Source: Triplophysa rosa (lineage: Eukaryota > Chordata > Actinopteri > Cypriniformes > Nemacheilidae). Taken from it: a stretch of DNA of 64,000 bases. A model generated the notes under the pieces. It saw nothing but the letters and a program-made list of their open reading frames with translations. It made no database searches and was not told the DNA's origin. Positions 35,001 through 47,000 of the stretch are shown in pieces. The stretch is from contig NC_079895.1 of assembly GCF_024868665.1 (NCBI RefSeq), forward strand, positions 25,166,597-25,230,596, in the 5' to 3' direction. Each line of letters begins with the position of its first letter. Position 1 is the first letter of the stretch. The position numbers and the translations under genes are program-made.

Positions 35001-38000
35001 GTGCTGCCTATGATGAAAAATGCTGGGTTGTTTCAACCCTCGGTTGGGTAACACCAGCTAAGCATACAGTGTGTTCATTCATAACCCAACAGTATGGTAT
35101 GTCCATATTTTATCCAGCCATGGGTTGAAAACAACCCAGCATGTTTTAGAGCGTAGCCAGTAGGTTTAATACAGAAAGAGCACCTTTGTGGGCAGAAAAC
35201 TCATTACAACCCATAGGTCTAGGCTAGTAAGCTAGCATGATTACCTGTGTCTGCAAAAGCAATCTCAATCTTGTTGGACTCATTGACAGCTTGATTCCAA
35301 TCTGTACCCTGATCACTCATCCAGGCAGTGACTCTGCAATAGTAGAACCCACAATCCGAGACTTGGGCTCCATACAAACGGAATCGGTACTCAAGCTGCC
35401 CGGTCTTCTCCAGAACCACGCTGTCCATCCTGTTTGGCTCACTCCACTCCTCCAACTGTAAGACTGAGTCCGAACTAAGCGATAAGACTTTGCGTGATTT
35501 TCCACCCCGAGTCTCCTCGAAAAGGATAAGTACAGAGTAAGCAGGATTCTGCAGGTTCTGAGCGGTCACACGGCAGGTCATCTCAAAAGTGGATCCACCA
35601 GTGGAGGCTTCTCTTACACGATGTGCTAACACTTGCAAAACCGGCACTGCAAACACAGTATCAATATATTGCATTACATCGGAGAAAATCTCAATTTTCA
35701 TCAAAGACTGTGTTCATTTGTGTGGATGTCGATGGCCAAAAACGGATCAATAATAAAGAATGAAAATATTTATTATAAGCATAGATATGTTTGTGAACTG
35801 GTGTCTATTAATGTAGAGACAATGCTTTATAAATGATAAATTAACTATTTACTAATGCTTAGCTAATGATTAATAGCATGCAGTTATAAAGTGTTACCGA
35901 CTTCTGTATCATTTTGGATCAATAACAGGATAGTTTAATCTATTAGATCTATAACTACTGTACTTGTAAATGTAGCTTTTATAGTGCTTATTGTTAGCAC
36001 TAAAGGCCAAATATTTAATGCTCCCTTAATTGTTTTTTTTTTTTTTGATAAGAAACGTATGCTAAATGAAGAAATTCTAAGGAACAGTTCACCCAAAATT
36101 AATATTTTGTCAATTGGACAAAAAAATACTGAGGGAGTCAATGGTGACCCAAAATAACTTAAATAACTTAAAATCTCCTCATTCGTGTTCAGCACCACAA
36201 AGAAATGTATACAGGTTTGTAACAACTGGAGGGTTAGCAGATGATGACAAAATTTTCATTTTTGGGTGAATTATTCCTTTAAGTTTAGTTTCACACACAT
36301 TCAAAGTTAACCCGGTCCCCTCTTGGAGCACAGCGATGTTACTGCAAAAAATGGAAGCAGTGGAATAACGCTCTTTTAACTGAATTTGAACAAAACAAGA
36401 TGAGCATGAAAAACAAGTTAGAGGCAAAGACTCTAATATCTGCTTACCCTTTGGTGACCACTGAACAACCACTGAAGTCGACGGGACATCCTTTGCTTTC
36501 TCCCATCCACCTTGCCGGCCGGAAGTCCATGCAGTTACGGAGCACAAATAAGAGCCCATGTCAGTATCTCTAGTCTGCAGCATTCGCAAAATGAAGATGT
36601 TGGGATCTCTCTTGGTCACTGCTATGTCCCCTCTCTCCAGCCTCTCCTTGTACTGCCTGCCTGTAGTTAAAGCTCCGTGCTGATTTAGGGAGGCTATTAT
36701 GACTTCGTTCTGAGATGCATCTTTAGTTGTGTTGGAGTAAGACCAGGTCACACCTAGGAGGCCATCTTGGAGATGAAGGAGGTTCGTCACCTGACAGCGC
36801 AATTCAGTGGGATCACTGGTGAACTGAGGGGTCAGAGGGGCTTCTAGGGTCACTTTAAACTGTGGCTCTGTGTCAAAAAGAAATAGAAAACCAACATAGT
36901 CACTTACACTTATGGTTCCTCTGCCATTTAGAGCCTTTATAAAAATATAAATCCAATGTTACCAAAACAGGAAAAATATCATGATATCATTGCGTTAGCA
37001 ATATAGGGTCATTTCACATTAAATCAACCAAATATCTTTCGTTACAGGCATGCATATTTTGTAAAAAGAAAACAGCATGAAAAGTGCTTTTCCCTCATTT
37101 TTGAACTATCAACATTGGTATATAATGCCACAAGGATTTCTCAAGTCAAAAGATTTCACTGACAGATCTACTGTACCACTCTCTGTTAAAAAAAATTAAA
37201 TTATTATTTTTTTACTAACCCCAGTTATCTGTAACTAATGTAACCCCGGTATCTCATGACCTTCGGAGAAAGCACCAATTCGCTAGTTGCACAAGATGGC
37301 GGCGGTGAGCCTTTGGGATGCCAGAGTAATTTCCAGTCGTATAACACTGTATGGGAAAAGGAGGATTTTTGGCCAGCAAATATGGGTGTTTTTTAGATAT
37401 GGAGAAGAAAGTAATATATTCGAGATATGACAGATCCTCTTAACATTGCTGAGGACTTCGTTAAGCCAAAACAACTCGATAGTGTTATACGACCGAAAAT
37501 TAGTCTAGGGACTCTGCCGTCACAAAAGCTCACTGGTGCCATCTTGTGCAACTACCCACGTCTGCCAGTTACGGCAGACCAATCGCTGCAGTGATTAAGG
37601 GGTCTCTCTGTCTGCCTGTATATAAACCGCAGCCACCTGCCGTATCGTCATTCTCCGCGTATCTCTTCTTTTTTAAACAAAACAGCTTTAAAGTAATGTT
37701 ATTAATGGGTTCGTTAGGGCCTTTAGAGCGTATTCAGGACCACGGACAGCTCCCAATGGCTTTGATCCTGGATTTAGCCGTTGTGCGCCTCGCCCACGGG
37801 AGGGTGAAAGAAATTGTTTTGAGAGGATGGGACAGAGAAACCCTGAGTGATGTCTCCAAACCCCTCCTGATGCCAAACTGATGTCTCAGATCCATCCAGC
37901 GCCTCTTCTTGTTCCCCCGAGATGGAGCAGATCTGATATTCACTGCCGCCTATGCTTTTTGGTTTTACAAAACCAAGCTTTAAATGTGGGGCTACATTAC

Positions 38001-41000
38001 CTGACTGCTGTGGGGATGGAGAGTGATGACTGATTATCCGCAAGCCCCTCTCTTCCCGAAGGTTTGAAATTTGGCTGACTCGGGTAATAAGTCAGAGTTG
38101 TCCGCAGGTCACATTAGCCGGCTTTCGACTGTCGGGCCAGGGCTTTCGTTGAGCCGGGCTGAGCCAGTATCCTCGGGCTTCTAGCTGCGAGTCCAAAATC
38201 AAGTTGCCTCCAACTATCAGGCCAGTAGCATGACTTCTCCAAAACCCAGCCCTAAAAACGCCTCTCTGCGCCAAACATGGCCTTTGGATCAGTTTTTTCA
38301 GAGACTCCTGATAAACTCAGCCACAGCTGAGTATCTCTTTCACACAACCACTAAGCCTATGTCCTCTGTCTGTAATCTAGTGTCACTGCAGCATACACCA
38401 TTGTTAAAACTTTCCAGAATTTTCTATGGCAGTTGGAAATATTTTAAACAGACTGCATAGCACAGCAATCAGATGAGAGAGCTTCACCCACTACTGTTGC
38501 CAGATAAAGGTTAGCATAAACTGAATAGCTAGACCAGGATAGTAAATGGAAACAAGCGTGCAATAATAATAATAAGGACAGTTAAGAGGTTAAGAAATAA
38601 AAGTTTAAACAAGATTCAATCTTACCTAAATGAGTCACCAGAACTTGCACTGTGTCAGATGTTTTCTCTGCTGCCTGGTACCATTTTTCCCTGCCCTGTT
38701 GAAGCCAGGCCTTGACACGGCAGGAATATAATCCAGAATCAGAGCGGTCAACCTTATGGACAAGCAGTCGAAAGGTTCTTGCATTTACTTTGCTGAAACC
38801 CACGGCCTCAGACCCGTTCTGCAAGAGCCCATCACGCCCTATATGGATGAGAACTCGAGGGCTGCCTGAGCCATCAATTGATCTGACTAGCCACATTAAC
38901 TCCAGGCTCAGAGAGGGGAGGACATTAGCAGCCACTGTGCAAGTCAGATTCAATGTGTCCCCCACATTAAGGGTGGTGTTCTTCTCCACGGCAACCATCA
39001 AAGACTGGGCTGAAATGGAGCAAAGGTGTCACGCCATAAGCTAAATGCAAAATGTGTTTTGTTTTCTTTAAAAGCAGCCTATGTAAAAAGAGCTAAAGGA
39101 ACAATTTTCAAAAATGAAAGCCATCTCCCTGGTTGTTTCAACCATACATTAAAGGGGAACTCCGCCAGCAAATGAAAATTCTGCCACGAATTACTCACCC
39201 TCAATTCGCTCGACAAGCCTAGGGCATTCATTCATCTTTGCAAACGCAAATTAAGATACAGTAATTTTGATGAGGTTCGGGAGCTTTCTGACTCCTGCCC
39301 ATAGACAGCAAAGAAACTGACTTTCAAAGCGCAGAATGTCAGTTACGTTGCTGTCTATGGGCGGGAGTCAGAAAGCTTAATTTGCGTTAATTAGGCTTGT
39401 CGAACGACTTAAGAGTAATTCATGGCAGAATGTTCATTTTTCGGAGGAGTTCCCCTTTAAACCTGAACTCTTTTTTTTAACTTTACAGTAGAAACACTTT
39501 CACATGTCACCACATGTGACACTAGGGCTGGGCGATATATATTGCGATTCACGCTAATTATACATGTCTAAATCGATTCTGAAATCGAATCGATGTTTTA
39601 TGCACAGCTCTTCCGTGAACTATGGTCGTTTGATCAGTAGGAAGTACTGCTCGATCTAAAATCACTACGAGATTGAGTCGTTTATGACGTGTTTATGACG
39701 TGTATTTGAAAAAGCAACACTCGTCTATCATCATTACTATAAATCAACGTTATTATCATGAAAATACTTGAAAAGGTTTGAAGAACAGCGATAGAACATG
39801 ACCACAGGCATTTCCTGGAACTAATTGTTCTTCTTCTGTTTCCCATATTCGGAGTTTCTGCGCAAGAGGCTCTCTGGCTTTCGGATGTGGCGGCATTTAA
39901 CCATAAGTCACTAAGAAACTGAGAGCATAATCGTACGATATATCGCCCAGCCCTATGTGACACTATTTTTACCCAGTTTTCTACACACAAAAAGGTTTCA
40001 AAACCACATGAACTTCACATGTGATACTAGGTCTCTACTGCTAAAATGTATCTTCAATAAAGCTGCTGTGCAACAATGCAAAATTGTGAAAAGCGTTATT
40101 CAAATAAATATGCACACTGGGTAATCTTTGCATTCAAAATAAAATGAACACATTCTAATAAGCTATTAAAAAGGAGATACATTCTGGTAGCCCTTTAGAC
40201 TGGTATCACTGCGTGATTCTCTGTGAGAGCCAAAATTCTGATCAATTTGTTTTCATAATTTTGCTGATCTGTTTGTGGCTGCTGTTTATGAAGACTGCCA
40301 CACCATATTATTTTGAATGATTTACTGAGTCAGTCTATTATTGTGATGGGGTCCGTTTTGTCATAATGCAAAAGTCATACGGCATTTGCTATGCTACACC
40401 GTCAAAATCATACCAGTGCACACAAACCTTTGTTGGCAAGAAATGACCTAAATGCAAATAAAAACAATTGTGTGTCAACTGTCTTCACGGCAAATGCTGT
40501 CATAATGTTGTCGAGTCGGTCATATCATTATATTTCATAAGCGCTCCAGACTTTTAAAGAATAACTATTACAATGTCCTTAAAATTACATTTCATGCGGT
40601 GTGTTGTTGCTGTGTGTGAATGTAAGCAGTCTGCCCAGTTATAAAGACGAAGTGAACAAATAACAAAGTTATTGGCTTGGGAAAAAAGATCCATGATAAA
40701 CAAAACAAATAATAGAAGAATTATTTTGGTCTTTGCATGATACAAAGCAATGTTAATGCGCCATCTGTGTTGTGCCCCAATGTTATTGGAACACACAGAT
40801 TTATGTAGTAGGGGACAAAGGAGTAGAATAAGATGTAACTCACCTATAGGCGTTACTACGACCTTTCCCACTTCTTCAGTCCTCTCCAGTATCTTTCGCC
40901 ACTTTTTTCCTTCTTCACCCTGTCGCACCCACTCTCGGGCTGTACACACATATACCCCCACTTCCATAGGCTTTGGATTGGTCAGGACCAGTCCATAAAA

Positions 41001-44000
41001 GCCACCACCACGAAGATCCAACTGAAATCCACCATCTGCATAAAGCTGAGAGTAGTTGCTCTCTACTTTGATTTCATCATCTGGTCCAAATGTTAAGATT
41101 TCCTCGAATGGGTTATTCCCTCTCCTGATAGACCAAGTAACTGAGAGGAAAGTATGCTCTGTGAACCCTCGGGTGATGCTGCATTGAAGCTGCACTGATT
41201 CTCCTTCATTCACCACTGATTTCGAAACGGCCGTAGCCACCTTCAGACTGTCCCCAATCACTGAACAAAATAAATGTACAACACGTTAGATCAGGCAGGA
41301 AAGCAGGCTGAAGGTTTAAAGGTGACGTGGGTAAGGCCCAAAAAGCCATATGACTGACAGGTAAAGCAACAAACCACGTTTTTGTATCTCATTTTGTGCC
41401 GCTACATATTTATGGCCATGGAAATTTCCCACAGTAACAGACCAGTGTGCAAAAGTTCACATGTCAAAAGTTAACAACAACAATGTTAATACATTTATGC
41501 CGTGAACCTCGCATACTTTTAAGAATTTAGCGTTTAGTCGACCGTAATGAATTCTCATTGTAACCAATGTAAACAACACAGCTTCTAGGGTTGATGGCTA
41601 CAGTGAAACATCGTAATGGACGACGAGATCGCCCTGCAGCGTTTTAAAGTGAGACACATCTTTATACGGCGCGAGCTGCGCAGTTATCAATTCAGGCGTG
41701 TGTCATCTGTACAGCGCGAGCTTCACAGTTATAAAGTGAGGCTTGATTGTATTGTTATTCTGATGTTATATTCAATAAAAAAATTATAAAGTGAGGCCAG
41801 TGTTGGGTAAATTACTCTCAAAAAGTAATTAATTACTAGTTACTAATTACATATTCAATAGTGTAATTAGATTACTGTACAAATTACTCTCTCCAAAATG
41901 TATTTAGTTACTTATTACTAATTACTTTCTATATCCTACATCAACCTTGATTAGTTAAGTGATTCAAGGATAGACATGAAAGGGCTCTTTTAATTCATTT
42001 AAATAAATAATATTAAACTACATAAAGTAGTATTATTAACTGACCAAAGTATTACAAATGTGAGAATTATACATTAAAGCACGGATTTTAAAGTTAGACT
42101 TTGAATTTTGATGTCAATTCCACTATTGCACACACATATATTACACACAGTATTTAGTTTAATTACATCAAAAGTAACTGTAATTAAATTACAGAAAAAA
42201 CAAGAGTAATCCCTTACTTTACTTTTTCAAGGGAAAAGTAATTAAATTACAGTAACTAATTACTTAGTAACTAGTTACACCCAACACTGAGTGAGGCACG
42301 TCTTCTTTATACAACGCGAGCTGCGCCGTTATAAAGTCAGGCTAGACTGATCTGTACAGCGCAGTGCGATGAAATACAGAAGAATCCTCATTAAAGCTAC
42401 AAAACACATTGATTTATTCTTTTCTTTTGTTATTTGATTAACATTAGTGACAGGAGTCACAGCAGCACGTTTAAGAGCGCGGCCCCTTTAAGAGCTGCCG
42501 CTCTAAGCAGGTCTAATGTAATTCCTATTTTCACTACTCTTTGCATTCATTTAAGACTTCATTGAACTCGTTGAAGACTGTGTTTGCGAAAATTACAGCA
42601 AAATGTGCTTTCTGGCATAATCTTGTGTATTATTTACACCTCAGACAAGAAAAAAGTAAAATACACACTAAAGTCACGAGTCTCACGACCCCTATAAACT
42701 AGAAAATAGTTACGATTGCACTCTTTAGGCTATAGTAATATGTAAGATATTACCTGACCTAGATATTGCTGATCTAACATTCATATTTACTTCAGAAAGA
42801 TGCGAAAGAAGATTGGGGTAATGTTTAAAATAAAATAAGATTACAGATAAGACTAAAATAAAATAAAATTAGATTAAGTCTCACATAAAAAAAGAGAGAG
42901 ATAGAAGTCGCAGCAATACAATATTAAAGTTGTAATATTTTGAGAATAAATTTGTAGCAATAAGTAGAATTTATTATAAATATATAATAGAATGTTTGTC
43001 TTGTAATCCTGCAGTAAATCACCATTAGGTGAACTGGAGATTCAGATTCTGCCATTTCACTACACCCCATTAATGCATTGTCATACACTACAAACTACAA
43101 ATTTAAGCAATTTTTACCAGGTTAAGTAAAAACGAGTTTTTAATAGCCAATACAACTTGTTATCTAGAAAAGGGACAGCCAATGTAAAACATACACATAC
43201 AAATGAATTCAGTTGAACACAAAAAAATCTATACTTCACTTTAAATTTAGAGGAATGTTATCATCAATGAAACTGTCATTGAACTAGGGTTTCTGAATAG
43301 GCTGAATATAAAGGGATGAATGGGTCTGTATGGGATAAAACCCAGTTTTAGCACAAGGTCAGTATTCTTGTAAATAAAATAAAATCTTAGCAGGCATGAC
43401 CCACCTTTGAGCTCAACATCAGCATCGTAGTTCCCACTGACGACCGAATCAGTGCTAGGGGTGGAGCAGCGATACAAGCCACTATCTGTTGCTCTAACCT
43501 TCTTGAATCTCAGCTCCACAGAAGAATGCCCAAGCTTATTAATACTGATGTCACCACTGTTGACCCGATCCTTCACCGAAGAGTCTGTGAATCCACTGTC
43601 AAAGGTGGTGGAGATGATGTTGACCAGCTTGTCACCAGAAAGCACCATAGACCAGTCAAAATCCTGATCACTTGGCCCCTCGTAGTCAGACACATCACAG
43701 TGAATGGAGACCGCTTGTCCTTCTACATGCATCAGCGGTCCAGTTGGAACCTTAACCACACGGCTCTCACAGAGCACCACTGTGAGGAGAAAAGCTTTGT
43801 CAGATATAAAGTATGTTCCAAGTAATTACAAGACTGTTCAATGATGTTCAAAGCTTATTGAACCATTGACAGTGGATCTGTTAAAGGCACAATATGTGAG
43901 AATTTTGCACTTAAATTTCCAAAAACCACTAGTACAGTGTGATATATTTTCAAAACAAACTACAAAAAGGAGTTTTGTAACGGTTTTAATGAAAGACGTT

Positions 44001-47000
44001 TATGGTTTATAATAGTATTTCAATGGAAACCATTCAAATTTCTTTGATGGGATCTGTTGGGTTTCTGTTGTTTTTTCCAGCTGGGGTAGCCTAAATTTAT
44101 CTTAAATAAATCATGTAATTGATCAGTCTTTAGAATCATTAGTTATTATTAGAACATCATTATTTTAAAATGTACAGTATATGCAGTTGGATACAAATAA
44201 GTTGTATAATTTTAATGTTTAATGGTATGGTGATGTTCTGACTTGGCTCCGTGTATAGTTTTTACATCATTAGTTGAGTTTTTCCTTAAGAAAAAACTTT
44301 TTTTTACATTTACATTTACGCATTTAGCAGACACTTCTGTCCAAAGCAACTTACTTATTGAAGCAAACTGAATTTTGGAAAACAATTGCAAGCTTAGAAA
44401 TCAAACTGTGAAATGTGTCAATGCCCTGCCTTATTAAAGGTGCAGTGAACTAGGACCACAATTTTAACCCAAGCTTTTGTTATATAAGAGGGAATCGTAT
44501 TCAAGTGAACATCCTGTAAGTGTCAGACTTGAAAACACCCTTGTTACTGAAATAACAACTGTTATTGACACGAGGCTCAGCAAACGGCAGGTTCTGGAAT
44601 GCACCTATAGGTTGAACACCGCCTCCACAGAAGAATATCAACACCTACTTCTCTAGCCCCGCCCACTGGTTCGCGCATGACAGTACTGAACACAAGCTGC
44701 ATGGAACCAGATAGAGCGAGAGTAAGCATCATGCCGTTAAAGTTCGCAGAATATTGTGCAGTGCCTGGTTGTGGAAGAACACAGTCACTGCATAACCTTC
44801 CTTCAGATTCCGACAGTAGGAATGCGTGGTTGAAGTTTATTTTTAAAGATGTTCCAGCTCACGTGGGGAAAACATTTGAGCGTTTGTTCGCTTCATTTCA
44901 ACGCGGATTCCTTGAACAAGTCTTTGCGGAGAGACTAAAATTAAAAAGCAGTGCTGTGCCGTCAATATTGGATCCGATAGGAATGGCGCAGCAATCTTAT
45001 GTGAGTAGGGATGCTCATATTGACCGTTTAACAGTTAACTGATCGTAAAAATTTTGACCGGTTAATACTATCACTTAAACGATTTAAAAGGTATGTTTAT
45101 TTTAAGTTTAATAATATTAATATAATAATAATAAAAATAATTTAATAATACGTTTTTAAATGACTATTAAATCGTACATGTTTTTAGTTTTCTGTATGGT
45201 GAAAGAAAAACATGCTAAGCATTAACTCACGGAGTGTGCAGATGCGTGCGACTAGGTGTAAATGCCCTCCGAAACGTTTTCGAGACCGATTAAAATCCGA
45301 TCACGCAAGTCACTTGACGAAACAGGACACGTGTAATTCATCTGATTGTTGAGGCCACATTTGTCAGGGCTATACTCCTCCAAACGGAGTGCCACTGGCA
45401 GCCTCGCTCAAGTTCTTTGTTTCAAATGTAGACATGGGACAATTGCGCTCACAATGCGCTAGGGATGTAACGATTCACCGTGAGCCGGTTGAAAATCGAT
45501 TATAATTTGTTACGATTCAAATCGGTTGAAGTGTGAACTGAATCGCAATACATTTTTTGAACAGCAGGGGCTGCCATGTTCACTGCAAACCTAAATGTGG
45601 ACATGCTGATATTTCTTAAATGCAAAAAAATCCAAGAAAAGCACAGACAGTATTAGTTTGTTTATATTAAAGATACTTTTTCTATTATTAATTTGTTTTA
45701 AAATTGCAGTTTAGTTTTGTTATTTGAAATTAAAAAAAGTATTATACAAAGAAACGTGAAGCATTTAAGAAATAATGCAAGGGAAGTTGTTCATTTCTAA
45801 CTTGTTTCAACTCATTTTGTAAAAATAAATTGTGAGTAAATCGTGAATAAATTGCATCGTGAGATCAGAATCGTGAATCGCATCGCGAGCTGAGTGAATC
45901 ATTACATCCCTACAATGCGCAGTGACATTCTCTGTCTGCCCGGCATGTCTACGGCTAAGCAAAGCTAATAGCGGAGCTACTGCAAGGGAATTTCGGTGCT
46001 AGCCATCAATTTATCCTTTACATAAACGTATCTCATGGATGCTTAGCATCGGCTGCCCGTGCGCTTTGGAGAAGAAAGCGGCGCGACCAGTGGTTCCCTG
46101 CCTTCTTTTAGACGTGACGTAAAAATACGAATGTGAAATATGAATAAGTAAAAAATAATGTTTGTATTTTGGGTGGTATAGCAGATCGGATTTATATATG
46201 TTTAGCTAAGACTGGCTGGTGGAAAGCAAATGTGACGCGCTTCCCGAGGCGTTATCTCTACATTCCCGGGACATCCGTGCCATCTGAAAGGGTGTTTTCT
46301 GCCGTGGGTCTAATTGTCAACAAGCTCCAGACTGTCACCACAACACGTAAACATGTTACTTTATTAAATAAAAACTCCAAGCTTTGGATTGAGGTAGGCC
46401 TGCTATTTTTATTTGATGAAAAAAAAATTCTGACGGATATAAACTTTGCCGGTTCTTCTGTGTTTTCGTTTTGTCATATTTTGTTAATTAATTCATTTTT
46501 TTTCTTGCCTGTTTATTTTATGCTTTGGATTTATATATTATTTGAGTTTTTCTCCATTGTCCAAATGCCGTGAAGGTCTGTGAAAATGTGATAATATGTG
46601 AATGCAGGTGCTGTTGTTGATGTATTCGTTATGCTGCTGTTTGCATGTTAAAATAAATCTGTGAAAAAAATGTTTGTATATTTAACGTGTCACAGACCCT
46701 CGTCAACTGTAGCTGTGTTCTCATTTCGAAGTCTTCGTTCTCTGTATGTCGCATGCGAAGGCGTATGCGGCGGACAAACGCGACCTCCGGAGGACACAGC
46801 CTTCGAAATGAGACGCAGCATGTATTTTTTTAATTCCAGTTTATTATTAGAATCTTATCGGTTAACGGTTAATGTTCGGATAACGAGTGTCTGTTCTCGG
46901 TTAGGGAAATTAACCGAAATGAGCATCCCTATATGCGAGTAAAACATATTTGTACTATGCGTCACTATTGCTTTGTTAGAGATCGCTTGATATGCCCTGA

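Larger units (their letters stand above)
45006..46931 (+). mobile_element. hAT transposon with 8-bp target duplication, nested in the THAP element
   Basis: TAGGGATGCTCAT and ATGAGCATCCCTA are perfect inverted termini. TATGTGAG and TATGCGAG flank it, an 8-bp duplication with one mismatch. It keeps only the C-terminal end of a transposase and is internally deleted, so it is non-autonomous. Confidence 0.93.

Noticed and set aside
37546..37881. 111-codon plus-strand frame
   Set aside because: It overlaps other frames on both strands in a GC-richer patch and shows no domain. It is most likely a shadow or repeat.
44677..45042. THAP protein as a host gene
   Set aside because: It lies between transposon terminal repeats, has a broken second copy at 7.3-8.3 kb, and runs into a nested hAT.
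46169..46573. ZBED or other domesticated hAT gene
   Set aside because: Only the C-terminal dimerisation segment is left, inside a hAT with intact ends and target duplication.
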